Shown in pieces: positions 1-12,800 of a stretch of 64,000 nucleotides of DNA. Within the stretch, counting starts at the first letter, position 1. The number at the start of each line of letters is the position of its first letter. The stretch covers positions 496,001 through 560,000 of the forward strand of contig JASFXZ010000016.1 in assembly GCA_032209605.1 (NCBI GenBank), written 5' to 3'. A program made the position numbers and the translations under genes. Under the pieces are notes generated by a model. That model had not been told where the DNA came from. It saw only the letters and a program-made list of their open reading frames with translations, and did not search any database. Source of the DNA: Mactromeris polynyma. Lineage: Eukaryota; Mollusca; Bivalvia; Venerida; Mactridae.

Positions 1-668
1 CATCAGAGAAGATTTCACGATATCACACCAAAAACCTGTGAAGTTGAGAACCGGGAACTAGTCTGTTTTAATTCATCATTGAAACTAGACGCGGTTATAA
101 AAAGTTGAGATGTTCCGATTACCTGTCAGCACGCTTGCTTTCATCAGATCCTTCCTGGAATGTTCGCCATGGACTTTGTTCTCACATTAATCATCTTTTC
201 ACCAAATCTGGAATATTCGTATTTGTTTAAGAATTTAATGAATAGCGAATGACTGGAAGAAGATCAGATTGGTCAATTTTTGAGACAGTGTCGCACAGTT
301 CGCTTTCAATACTCGCCGTTGTAACCGGGGCAACATGAAAACAATACTTATTTTGAAGGTTTCTGTTCAATATTTGTTATCAGAGTTTGTTAAAATCGCG
401 AGATATGGCAGAAAACCATTTTGATTTAAACATCTATAAATAAAACCATTGATAAGTTATAACATACAAATGATTGTCTTAAATACTTAATTTATATGTC
501 CGTCTAAGACGACATTGTAGTCAATTGTACACATTCTTATGTCAGTACTCCAGCCGTCGAATGGATAAACAGGACATCGCTTTAAATAATTATGAGAACA
601 TTATGGTAATTGCCTTCATACTACTGTAACTGCATTGTCACTTTTCTTAAACATTTCACAAAATCACA
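1..668. other. No gene seen
   Basis: AT-rich sequence with stops in all frames. I see no open frame, tRNA-like fold or inverted repeat here. It ends where the 68-bp minisatellite begins. Confidence 0.5.
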
Positions 669-2347
669 AATATAAGTGTCCGATACCGGTACTGTCTATC
701 CACACCTACACGCTGAGCTAGAGCATAGGAACTACCTATACAAGTGTCCGATACCGGTACTGTCTATCCACACCTACACGCTGAGCTAGAGCATAGGAAC
801 TACCTATACAAGTGTCCGATACCGGTACTGTCTTTCCACACCTACACGCTGAGCTAGAGCATAGGAACTACATATACAAGTGTCCGATACCGGTACTGTC
901 TATCCACACCTACACGCTGAGCTAGAGTATAGGAACTACCTATACAAGGGTCCGATACCGGTATTGTCTATCCACACCTACACGCTGAGCTAGAGTATAG
1001 GAACTACCTATACAAGTGTCCGATACCGGTACTGTCTATCCACACCTACGCGCTGAGCTAGAGCATAGGAACTACCTATACAAGTGTCCGATACCGGTAT
1101 TATCTATCCACACCTACACGATGAGCTAGAGTATAGGAACTACCTATACAAGGGTCCGATACCGGTACTGTCTATCCACACCTACGCGCTGAGCTAGAGC
1201 ATAGGAACTACCTATACAAGTGTCCGATACCGGTATTATCTATCCACACCTACGCGCTGGGCTAGAGCATAGGAACTACCTATACAAGTGTCCGATACCG
1301 GTATTATCTATCCACACCTACCGCTGAGATAGAGCATAGGAACAACCTATACAAGTGTCTATCCACACCTACACGCTGGGCTAGAGTATAGGAACTACCT
1401 ATACAAGTGTCCGATACCGGTATTATCTATCCACACCTACCGCTGAGCTAGAGCATAGGAACTACCTATACAAGTGTCCGATACCGGTATTATCTATCCA
1501 CACCTACCGCTGGGCTAGAGTATAGGAACTACCTATACAAGTGTCCGATACCGGTATTGTCTATCCACACCTACACGCTGGGCTAGAGTATAGGAACTAC
1601 CTATACAAGTGTCCGATACCGGTATTGTTTATCCACACCTACACGCTGGGCTAGAGTATAGGAACTACCTATACAAGTGTCCGATACCGGTGTTGTCTAT
1701 CCACACCTACACGCTGGGCTAGAGTATAGGAACTACATATACAAGTGTCCGATACCGGTACTGTCTATCCACACCTACACGCTGAGCTAGAGTATAGGAA
1801 CTACCTATAGAAGTGTCCGATACCGGTACTGTCTATCCACACCTACACGCTGGGCTAGAGTATAGGAACTACCTATAGAAGTGTCCGATACCGGTACTGT
1901 CTATCCACACCTACACGCTGGGCTAGAGCATAGGAACTACCTATAGAAGTGTCCGATACCGGTACTGTCTATCCACACCTACACGCTGGGCTAGAGTATA
2001 GGAACTACCTATACAAGTGTCCGATACCGGTATTGTCTATCCACACCTACCGCTGAGCTAGAGTATAGGAACTACCTATACAAGTGTCCGATACCGGTAT
2101 TGTCTATCCACACCTACCGCTGAGCTAGAGTATAGGAACTACCTATACAAGTGTCCGATACCGGTATTGTCTATCCACACCTACACGCTGGGCTAGAGTA
2201 TAGGAACTACCTATACAAGTGTCCGATACCGGTATTGTCTATCCACACCTACCGCTGGGCTAGAGCATAGGAACTACCTATAGAAGTGTCCGATACCGGT
2301 ATTATCTATCCAAACCTACGCGCTGGGCTAGAGTATAGGAACTACCT
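669..2347. repeat. 68-bp minisatellite, about 25 copies
   Basis: Head-to-tail copies of a 68-bp unit, read by the spacing of successive ACAAGTGTCCGATACCGG starts (740, 808 and so on). Some copies are 66 bp because a CA is lost before CGCTGAG. Each unit carries a GATACCGGTA core, which in many copies is the perfect 10-bp palindrome ATACCGGTAT. Copies differ by point changes shared in runs (GAGCTAG/GGGCTAG, ACTGTC/ATTATC), which suggests segmental duplication within the array. No coding frame runs through it. Confidence 0.95.
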
Positions 2348-4309
2348 AAATGAGACTCGTGTTTTGCAGTCCCACGAAACTTATAAGAAAAGTAACAATG
2401 CAACGTTTTAAAGAATGTCTGTATTAAGGCATAAACTTGCCAATGTCTCTAAATTATTACTTATTTGATGGAAAATATCAAGGCTATCTACCTTTAAGGC
2501 TTAAGTCATGGTTGTGAGAGAACTTTGACTGAAATGGGCCGATCCTAGATTGGTTTAAAGTCGTGATAGCATTGTCTGTTTAATTAAGAAAATATCGGGG
2601 TTCCATTTTTACAACATTTTTATTTATTTTATTTGTTCTCCGTAAATGTGATGACGAACTTTCTGGTTCATTTGTGGAACAACTTGCTAATTAACGCTGT
2701 CAAATCTAAATATAATTTATATCAATTGATAGCTTGATTGTAGGGTTGTGTCTCAGTGGTGCTACACTAATGAAGACAACTCCTTGAACAGAGTCTGAAT
2801 TTTTGCTCCAATAATCTGTCTTAAGGCAATACGTTGAATAATGTCTTATTCGCCGTTTCTATAGACCGAATCCTCTCAATTCACATCGAACGAGACTTAA
2901 CATTCCTCATGCATTTATTTCACATTTATGCGAATAAATTCAGACAATTCTAAATTCTGGTCACATGTGTTTCTGTGCAATAAAATATGCAACACGGATC
3001 CGGTGGCTTTGTTGCGGATTGACTGGGATTTAACTCGCCGTATAAATACATGAATAGATTGGAGGAATTTGTGTTTCCAGTGAGATATTAGAAAATACAT
3101 GGCAGTCAACTTATACTGTTATGTAAGAAAGTTACAAATACCGGTTTGTTCTTTACTGAATGGCTTAGTAGTAGGCGCTCCAAGGCAGTTGGCAGATTTT
3201 CCAATGATGTGGCTGTAGAGGTGGATATAATTGCATTAGTTGATAGAGTGATTCACATAAACTGTGGTCATGTCTCCACTCAGACAAGTTGCACTGAAAT
3301 ATGTGAGTTAGGAAATACATATCTCACTGGGTAACGGAAGAAATCTTATACACGCTGGAAACACCTAGCACCGAAGTAGCGGATAGTAATCACAGTGTTA
3401 CTCTCTGTTCGCCTAGAATATCATTGCGATGCTTATTGGATCATTGCGAAATAATTGTATATTCACTTTAAAAATGGATGTATGTTTGTGACTTCGTACG
3501 AGTGGAAAGGAAATGAAGCCATATTTAGAGTTTTGGAACAAAAATCGTTATTTACTAATTGGAAAAGTTTGTGACCTGCAAACACATAGAAGAGGAAACA
3601 AAGCTTCAGAATTTTTATTCAAAATTATTAGAACCCATCGACTACTTTGGAAATGACTTTAACAAAATAGAAACACAATCCATAATCGTAGAAATAGATA
3701 CCTTATGTCATGTGTGTATTGTAATTTTCAAAGGACCAAAGTATGGATTTGAACGTTATTTTATGGACAAGGACTTGTTCAATAATTGTCAGCATTTAAG
3801 TGGCGAGGCGTACATAAATATTTGAACAGTGAACACAAATTCGTTTTAATGGTGATAAATGGATTATTGATATTGAAGTGAACATCTCTATTGTGTTTCT
3901 AGTAGAACCGTGGTTATAGATACGTTTTCATTGTGAAATGGTGCTTTGACTGGTGACGCACGTTGAATCAAACTACAAAACAATCGTATTTGTTGATAGA
4001 AGGTTAATTTAAGTAGTGCTGAGTAGACGGTGTTTTAAAGCTGTAATTAAACGGGTGTTTTGTTCAGTTGTGGTGGTTAGAGTGTTTATTTTGAAACAAG
4101 AATTGTGCATGAAAGTTTCCTGATTGAGCGACATTAATTCGTTAAGTAAGACTTCAGTTAAATGCATAAAGATAGAATTACTTAAATGAGAACTTGTCAT
4201 TTAGTGACATACTCAGTATTGTTTAAAACAACATCCGTGTGCTTCTTTATTGCACAAATTGCAATATTCCTGCTAGTTTGTTGATTCACATAAGCCTTCT
4301 AACAAAACG
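2348..4309. other. Spacer upstream of the receptor gene
   Basis: About 2 kb with only short open frames. The longest (3559-3825, + strand, 88 codons) has no recognisable domain, signal peptide or membrane segment. It could be an unrecognised exon or chance; I do not call it a gene. The last few hundred bases probably include the promoter and 5' UTR of the receptor gene at 4310, but I see no clear core promoter motif. Confidence 0.4.
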
Positions 4310-5302
4310 ATGATGGCACGTGAGGAAATTGATCGAGTAATTACTGGATTAACACTTTTAGGATTATCTACTTGCTTACAATTACTTTGTCTATTCTTTG
4401 TGCGTGTATTAACTCATTCTAAAAATGGTGGACATATTTCAACTATCAGAATGTGGTTACACTTATCAGCAGCGGCGGAGCAATGTACTTTTATCTTCTT
4501 TCATGTGAAATACCAATTCCTAGAGACGGACTTTGACGTCACAGATTCTTGTATTGTTCTGAGGTTTCTATCGACAGTCTCATCCACTCTGACAAACATG
4601 TGGATTTTTGTGATTGCATCGTTTTATCTGATGTTGACAATAAAACCCGCCAAATGTTTTACGTTCCATTCTCGCTTTCTCTCGCACTGTGTCACGTGGA
4701 TGTGGACTCTAGTAAGCGGCTTAATGTATCTTGTGATCTCTTTTCTGCTAAATCAAGATTATCATTTAAACTTAATTCATACATGCTGGGACAATATATC
4801 ATCTACAGTTCACATGTATTTGACATACGGCAACGAAGTAATTCCCTTTGTTTTAACCGCCATTATTATATCATGTGCCAGATGCCGTGTTCCGTTCAGG
4901 CGGGAAGTTTTGCAGTGCTTTACCACTCATTCCGAATACCACTTAGACGTCAGACACATCACAAATACATTGAACTGTTACATCATTTTGGTGGCGATAC
5001 TTTGTATATACTACGTTGCCATTACATTCAGGCTTCTGTTGGATGAAAGGGGTTCTGATATGACTATTATGATAATGCAATCGTGTAAAGGCGCCGCCAT
5101 TGCAATGATGACGTGTTTCCTTGATCATGACGTCATGTATTTGGTGTGCAGACGGAGAGTGTCGAAATCATACAAGCGGAATGGTTACACTACAGCTTTG
5201 TCCAGCGAATCGAAACCGGAAACTAATCATACAACTCATGAAATGGGAACATTCAAGTTTAATTCGGTCACAGTGAACGAGAATAAACAGATTTTATAAG
5301 AT
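4310..5302 (+). CDS. Orphan seven-transmembrane receptor (GPCR-like)
   Basis: A single-exon ORF of 329 codons whose protein shows seven hydrophobic helices: roughly residues 9-32, 45-68, 80-110, 124-145, 166-190, 218-242 and 250-275, with a short, Lys/Arg- and Ser-rich cytoplasmic tail. A Cys at the top of helix 3 (DSCIV) and one in the second extracellular loop (HTCWDN) could make the disulfide usual in class A receptors, and Trp is present in helix 4. The DRY motif after helix 3 is absent (SFYLMLTIKP stands there) and helix 7 has LDHDVMY instead of NPxxY. The ligand cannot be inferred. Two consecutive Met codons open the frame; either may be used. A polyA signal follows at 5753. It is most likely a lineage-specific molluscan rhodopsin-like receptor; coupling to G proteins is uncertain because the activation motifs are missing. 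Confidence 0.75.
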
Positions 5303-5752
5303 AGACAATGATATTGTAATTTTTAATAGAATGCGCATGTTCTAGTTGTTAAAAATATTGGTGTAATTCAAAGTTGTTTATAAATGCTGATAATGAGTCA
5401 GTGTTTATTACTTTATTCAGTATCGAATGTAAGGCCCTAAAACCTCGTGAATGATTCCACAAAGACATATAAATGTACGCAGTCGCCATTGAAAAAAACA
5501 GATCTTGTGAATTTCATGCAGAACAGAATGCAAAGTAGTTCATGAACTGTATGTAAAAATATATTCTAAATGTTTGTTTCCGTTTGTAATTTACTGTTTT
5601 GCATAGCATAATGAGATACTGCAGTCATGAATTTCTTAATTTTCATTTCTCGAAAGTAATTGTTGGACAACTATCACATTGAAGTTATATTTAGTGTGAT
5701 TGCAGTGGGAAATGTGGATATATGTACTAAACATGTCGTTATTTAGAAACGC

Positions 5753-5758
5753 AATAAA
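5753..5758 (+). terminator. Polyadenylation signal (AATAAA)
   Basis: A canonical AATAAA lies about 450 bp after the receptor stop codon, in the same orientation and with no competing gene between. It gives a plausible 3' UTR of about 0.47 kb. Confidence 0.5.
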
Positions 5759-5769
5759 ATACATCTAGA

Positions 5770-6470
5770 CTGATTTACCTGCTCCTTTCTCTTGTTGTGT
5801 TTATATTTACAGAACGATTGAAATGTATTATAGATATTTATGACTTTTTACGACAGTTGTTATTAGTTAACTCACCTAACCAGATTGTATAGTTGTAGTT
5901 CGTTTTATAACAAAACTACAAACAGAGATTTCCAGACGTCATCAACTTCATCCTGTAATTCAAAAGTGAACTGGCCAAAACCTTTTTTGTTTTATTGGAA
6001 GGAAAATATTCCTCCCGAAAATATTTCAAGGCGTTCAAAAAACATAGTGTTCATTACCACTTAACATATTTGGTTGAATTGAATCACTGAAATCATGACG
6101 CCACAAACGGTTTTGTATCATTCTAATGACTTGTCGTTTCACAAACTGTAGCATTAAGAATACCGATACTCGACAGAGCGATGTCCACTTTTTACATATC
6201 TATTGGTATTCTGCGAGTACATTAATTACTGAGAAGAAAACATAAATAGAATATTTGGTAACAAAACGAGAAAATGTGTCGGACACAATTCCGTTTGTTT
6301 ATCATATTTCCGACAAACAACAATTAAATGGTGCGTGTGCGGTTGCCATAAAACGTTATGGATGTTGCATAATATGGAAATCGTCTGTATGGCCGAGTGA
6401 ATTTTATGTTCATCTCTCTACTTTTTGTAGGACTACATATTTTATGACATGCTAACACACAATACTTTAA
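5770..6470. other. No gene seen
   Basis: AT-rich spacer between the receptor 3' end and the 35-bp array. Only short unconvincing ORFs occur (for example 66 codons at 6255). Confidence 0.4.
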
Positions 6471-6474
6471 TTAA

Positions 6475-7460
6475 AGCCCGACGTGTCTCGAATGCGTGGC
6501 GCTAATATTAGACGGACGTGTCTCGAATGCGTGGGGCTAATATTTGACGGACGTGTGTCGGATGCGTGGTGCTAATATAAGACGGACGTGTCTCGGATGC
6601 GTGGTGCTAATATTAGACGGACGTGTCTCAGATGCGTGGCGCGAATATTAGACGGACGTGTCTCGGATGCGTGGCGCGAATATTCGAGGGACGTGTCTCG
6701 GATGCGTGGCGCTTATATTTGACGGACGTGTCATGGATGCGTGGCGCTAATATTTGACGGACGTGTCTCGGATGCTGGCGTTAATATTAGACGGACGTGT
6801 CTCGGATGCGTGTCGCTGATATTAGACGAAGGTGTCTCGGATGCGTGTCGCTAATATTTGACGGACGTGTCTCGGATGCGTGGCGCTAATTAATATAAGA
6901 CGGACGTATCTCGGATGCGTGGCGCTAATATTTGACGGACGTGTGTCGGATGCGTGGTGCTAAAATAAGACGGACGTGTCTCGGATGCGTGGTGCTAATA
7001 TTAGACGGACGTGTCTCAGATGCGTGGCGCGAATATTAGACGGACGTGTCTCGGATGCGTGGCGCGAATATTCGAGGGACGTGTCTCGGATGCGTGGCGC
7101 TTATATTTGACGGACGTGTCATGGATGCGTGGCGCTAATATTTGACGGACGTGTCTCGGATGCTGGCGTTAACATTAGACGGACGTGTCTCGGATGCGTG
7201 TCGCTAATATTAGACGAAGGTGTCTCGGATGCGTGTCGCTAATTTTTTACAGACGTGTCTCGGATGCGTGTCGCCAATATTTGACATACGGGTCTCAGAT
7301 GTGTGACGCAAATATATACCCGACATGTCTCGCCATTTAATATGCAACGTGTCTCGGCTGTTTTATGCAATGCCAGACTTGTCTCAGACGCGTGATGCCA
7401 ATATAAAACCCGACATAGTTCAGATATGTGTTTAAAATATATAGCCGGCGTGTCCCATTT
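6475..7460. repeat. CpG-dense 35-bp minisatellite with a 388-bp higher-order duplication
   Basis: Tandem 35-bp units built on GACGGACGTGTCTCGGATGC followed by GTGGCGCTAATATT. Each unit has about five or six CpGs, striking in this AT-rich, CpG-poor sequence. The block beginning near 6541 recurs from 6929 with the same ordered variants (GTGTGTCGG, then GGTGC, CTCAGATG, CGCGAAT, TTCGAGGG, TCATGG, GATGCTGGCG), so about 11 units were copied as one piece. Beyond about 7240 the copies decay (CGACATGTCTCG and similar). Confidence 0.93.
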
Positions 7461-8446
7461 GCGCGAAGCCTAGAAATTAGCAAGTTATATTGACAAAGTT
7501 AAAACAACATCGAAATTAACTATTCGAGTCTACTTTACAATGCCTATATAAACTACATAAACGTTTTATATGAAAAAATATTACAAAATTTCCACCAAAA
7601 TAGAAGCGTTCGTGATAATTTGAATGGTAAAAAGTGTGATCTGTCTATTATTCCAAATCGTTAGCGGTGGCAACTGATCATCCGTTGTTCTGTATACTGT
7701 ATTGTTTGTTTTCAACTCGTTAATGACGCATTCAAATATTATCGCGGTTTTTGATTATCAAATAATGCTTGTGTCAGTCAAGCCCTGGCAATCTCTGTGT
7801 GTATTGTTAATTGGCTTTTTATTAATTATTAGCTATTCTTATCAGACAAATGTCTGTCAATCAATAACAGAACACCTGTATTCAATCCGCCACATCTTGA
7901 AAGCATATTGCATTTGCCAAATATAACAATAATGTTCTTAATACTTATCATGCAAAGCGTGCAATAATTAAGTTATTAAAGGAAAAAATTCGGGAACTCA
8001 ATGAAATTACAGCTACATAACAGAGATTGTCCGTAATATGCAGATACCAGTTTGAGTTGATGTTCCATACTAAATTATTTCGAATTAATCAACTTAGTAA
8101 CTGAAACACAAGTAATCATGCGTGAACACAAACATGACAAATGGAGAAGAAATTAGATTTAATAATTTATAGTCCCAATTTCAAAGCGAATCTACCAACT
8201 GAAATTGATGTAATAATTGTTCGCTTGTTTAAGCGTTATATTGCTTGATATTATTACTTTGCGTTACATATTTTCAAGCCATGTTTTGATTGAATTAGGA
8301 ATGCCCCGTTTTGACAGAATATACCTTTTCAGTTTCACCTACAAACAATATTTAATGTCCGTATAGGGCAGCATCAGCACCAATCGATTTAGAAACAATT
8401 GAGATACAGAATGACCCATGACAAAAAAAGAATGACTACGCATATA
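7461..8446. other. No gene seen
   Basis: About 1 kb of AT-rich spacer up to the first Tc1-like element. A 74-codon open frame at 7702 has no recognisable features. Confidence 0.4.
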
Positions 8447-9880
8447 TACTAATGGAAAAAAGTAACTGTGCATCATCTGCAGTTATGCCATTTTCTAATG
8501 ACAAAAGATAAGAACATGATTTTTGGTATACTGTTTAATCACTGTTTAACTGTTGACAGGATAATCTAGAAATCTGTATGATTTGACACTAGGCATCGTG
8601 ACTCGCCCTTGAAGAGATGTGGTGTTAAAAGTCAGTTCACAAGCTCAGTATCGTGTGTGTCCCCCATTGGCATTGATACAGGCTTGACAACGACGACACA
8701 TAGACGACACTAAGCGATTGAAGAAAGCTTGGGGAATGTTGTTCCATGTCTCTACCAACATTTGTCCGTAAGCAGCTAACGTCAATGGCTGATTCGGGGC
8801 CTGACGTAAACGTCGCTCCATTTCACCCCATGCGTGTTCGATAGGGGACTGTCTCGGAAAACAGCTGGCCAGGGGAGTACCGGAATGTTGTGGTGTCTCA
8901 AGAAATCTGTCACAACACGAGCGACATGTGGACGGGCATTATCTTGCTGAAACGTGACGTTACGTCCTTGTCCTTGAATGAACGCTTGCACATGAGGCCA
9001 AATGATCTCGTCCCTGTATCGCATGCCTATGATGCCTCCCCATACCATAACGCTGCCGCCACCAAACGCTCGACGTTGAACAACGCACGCGTCAGCATAC
9101 GGTTCACCTGGAAGTCTGTACACCCTTGCCCTGCCATCTGAGCCGTCCAGATGAAATCTCGACTCGTCAGTGAACAGAACACCATCCCAATCTTGCCTCT
9201 GTACCGTAGATGCTGTCTGCACCAGGCAAGATGTGCCTGTCGGTGAAACTGGACGTATGACAGGCCGTCTCGGCCGGATATTGCGCTCCCTCAGTCGGTT
9301 CCGTACAGTCCTGGATCTGATTGGACGTAAGCCAGGAATGGTCCGAGCAGTCAAACTGGAACTCTGGAATCGATTCCTTAGATGGGTCAGTCGAATGTCG
9401 TTGTCTTGCTGACGTGACGTCACGCGTGGACGGCCGATCCGAGGCCCATTCTGTTGAAAACGTCTCCATAGAGATGATATCGGGTTTCGATTGACACCAA
9501 AATGTCTGGCAACTTCAATTTTGGCCATTCCAGTCTCAAGCATACCCACGATGCGGAGACGCTGAATTTCTGTAAGCCGTGGCATGTCGTACGCGCAGTT
9601 TAGGTTGAAATTAACGTGTTTTTCACAACATTTAGAGGCTAGTGATTAATCAACCGTTCTTCAGTGTTCAAAATCAGGTGTGTAAACTTCATGTGTCAAA
9701 CATCATGCAGAAAGTGAGTCAGTTCTTTGTGCACGAAGTGCACGTTACACTCGCGATACGTGACATCAAATTTCATGCAAAATGATTTGCTAAATGTTTT
9801 ATGATCGTAATGTTTATAACTTTTCAAACATCTTTTGTTTTGTGACATTTTCTGTAACGCACAGTTACTTTTTTAGTATA
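8447..9880 (-). mobile_element. Tc1-like DNA transposon, element 1
   Basis: A broken transposase on the minus strand lies between inverted ends. The left end (about 8447-8471) reads TACTAATGG then AAAAAAGTAACTGTGC. The right end (about 9860-9880), reverse complemented, reads TACTAA then AAAAAGTAACTGTGC, differing by a 3-4 base gap. TA at both tips fits the TA target-site duplication of the Tc1/mariner superfamily. Length is about 1.43 kb. The ends resemble those of the element at 17.9 kb, which also start TACTAA and carry a GAAAAA..GTGTGC block. Confidence 0.85.
8645..9585 (-). pseudogene. Tc1-family (DDE) transposase, frameshifted
   Basis: Begins MPRLTEIQRLRIVGM and keeps the N-terminal helix-turn-helix, the catalytic block FTDESRF, GGSVMVWGG and QQDNARPH. 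Damage is clear. Five codons are missing between QQNG and PRIGRPRV compared with the sister copy at 18214. A stretch around 9190-9245 is out of frame: a different frame there gives the expected HLAWCRQHL block, then the original frame resumes at DWDGVLF. After LPWPA one base is missing, so the conserved SPIEHAWGE segment and the C-terminus, ending NGGHTRY with a stop at 8645, lie in another frame. The main open frame therefore stops early at 8782. Compared with the family the protein cannot be made whole, so it is inactive. Confidence 0.88.
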
Positions 9881-9889
9881 CATATATGA

Positions 9890-12800
9890 TATAATAAGTA
9901 CCATACATGTCAATACTGCTATTTAACAAAATACAATATCAGTAACGACAAAGTATGACGAATTTCAAATTCTGTAAACCCATTTTTTAATATTTTTAAT
10001 ACACGTATGTCATTGTCACAATATCATTTCGTGAGGCAGTGTTGTGACTGAATCGGCATAGTTCCTGTTTTGAACCAACGGATGTCAATTTCACTGAATC
10101 TGTGAAGCGTTAGTTCAGACTGCAATTTGTTTTGAATCGGTGTATTCTCTGTTTTGAATAAATCAGGTGACAATGAATGAAGTCGAGCAGGAATAGCCAC
10201 AAGTAAAGAGCACAGCCGCCCAAAACCAAACGGGAGAAGACCTATGTACGAGTCTTCGACAGCATCAGTGAAACACATGTTTCAAACGCATACATTTACG
10301 AAAGACCCGTGGTGACATTCACGAATTTAATATGTCATTGGTGAGAAATAATAAATTGAATCAGCGGAGATTCTATACTGACTGAAAATCGCTCAAAATG
10401 ATAAAGCTGTCGTGCATGAGTGAATTTCATTAATATCTGTAACATTGAATTGTGTATAATATTAACAGGATACAACATCACAATGTACATACTGTTTTGA
10501 TTAAATGCACCCAGCGGAATGAATACATAGATAAACTAATCAGGTGTTATAGCGATAATGCACTGGAATGTTAATATACTTGGGTACGGCATGTACTGGT
10601 ACTCGTGTAGCTTAATTACTTGGTTAGATAGTTCATGTGAATGAAGTATCCTCGTAATTTAGAATAATAACTTTCAAAACAAATAATTTACAGATGTTTC
10701 ATCCCATACCGAGTCAGTTAACCAAGTGAATGCAGTTCAACACACAAATATCTCCGACATGATCTGCGATTTGTAAGAGAAAACAGCCTGATTTAAATAT
10801 CTGTAGAATCTGATGGTGAATTGTTTGTATTCATGAATGATCGGATTTTATTGCGATGTCATTGTATAGATAGAACCTTGCATGTGAGCCATGACATTTG
10901 AGCGGCAGCCACTAAATGTATACCGACTGGATTGACGTTATATGGCCAAGATAAACACGATAGTCACGAATCACGTGTCAGATTTCATATATTCTGTCGT
11001 TCATCTGTTAATTTATTTGTTAAGGAACCGATCGATGATCATTTATGAATCTAATTTGGAGAAACTCGACCATAAATGGTTAAAGTTTTAATGCACGAGA
11101 TTTTGCAGAAATGAGAATTGTACTTGATGTAAGGGGTGACAGGTAAACCTCTCCACAACCACGCTCTTTGGTATACACACATTTTGACTGTTGAGTTTCT
11201 TCTAGAGAGGTTGATAATTATGTATTTATACCAGGAAGAATCGATAGTGTTGTTGAATAGAGACTGTTGTTAAAAAATGGCCGCTTTGGAGAGGCTGTCC
11301 TATGTACTTATCGCGAGGTGAATATTAGCATTTATAAGCTCACTTGAGAAAACCTATCGGTTATTCTGATATCCTCCGGTCCGTCTTCCGTCAATCCTTT
11401 TTTCTTCAGACGACTTTTTCACTCACGAACCGTTTAATTAATATTTTATCGAAAATGTTCAGGAGCATTCTTGCATGAATCTGTCTCAATGTCCAAACGG
11501 CATAACCTCACAGTACATAAGGGCCACTAGAACTAATAGCAGATTTTGTTAAAAAGGAGAACTTGGTATTAAGTTTCATATCAGTCACATCGCATTTGCA
11601 ACCAAAGCCGTCTTAGTCCAACTTATACCTCGCGTAAATCCACGTTACTTCAAATGTCTTTTTAGTTATATCGACGACAGTTTTCTCTTTTCCTATTGCA
11701 TTAACATAAAAAGGAGCTCAAGCGACCAAATGATGCTCCATGAAGATCTGGCGGTAACAAAACTAACCTAACCGGAGACAATACATATTGACATTATCAA
11801 TGTATTACTGGCTTAATCATTCCAATTAAGATTGGTATTCGCCAAAGCCAATAATTCATGGTTTTGCTAGACGCTTATTGACTCCTGACGTTTTCAATAT
11901 TTCATAGAATAAAAAAAGCATAATATGTATCTAAAGCAACGACAGCAGTATTGTAAGGTATCAGCCAGACAATAATGGAACTTGTCTTGGTATGGTGATT
12001 ACCTACATAGAACTGAATGCAAAGTGAAACACATGTACTAGTCTATGATGATAGCAATATGGAGAAGTAAGTTATACTCAAACATTTTCACACGGAAGAT
12101 ACCATTGACATATTCTTGTACAAATGAAGTGGATTTAAAAATACCTCTACACTTGTATTAGAACTCCGTTGGTCGACTGTGACGTGCCTATAAATATCCA
12201 TTTTCGGATTTTCGAACCAAATCTTAAAGCAGGCAAATCATTGATTGGGTAAGACAGGCAAGTTTGATACAATACAATTAGAAACGTTAATGCTACTATG
12301 GATTTTATAGATTTATTATAGTTTCCTATATTAGAACATCGTATTATTTATCTAGATATAAATGATATTAATAAGCAAATATGTTTAACCCTCTAAAATA
12401 TAGAAATGAAATAATAAAGGCAGATTTTATGTATTTTCCAAACCGCGATTATTTACAATGTTGTTTAAGTCTCAAACAAAACGATGTACTTTAATTCCTC
12501 GTACGAACCGTTATCCTAACAATATACCGACAAACGAATATGAAATTCAATTACGTGTATTGAACATTAATATTTAACACATGGGACGTGTCAGCATTTA
12601 CTCACCGTCGTAGAATTACCTAGACATATCATCAATCATATGTCTAGCGAGCTGTAATAACACACGAACAGTTCTAGTTCCCGCCTTACTAAAACGAAAA
12701 TTGGAACGAAACTTATGTTTGCCAAGAGGTCTCCTTTATTTACAATAGTGTTTATATACGATATAGCCAATAGCCTGGTTTCTCTGATCTTCAGAAAGAC

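Noticed and set aside
3559..3825. 88-codon ORF upstream of the receptor
   Set aside because: No recognisable domain, splice context or homologous words; length within chance for this composition. It could be checked by transcripts.
4549..5046. 165-codon ORF
   Set aside because: Overlaps the receptor gene in another frame and lacks its consistent membrane pattern.
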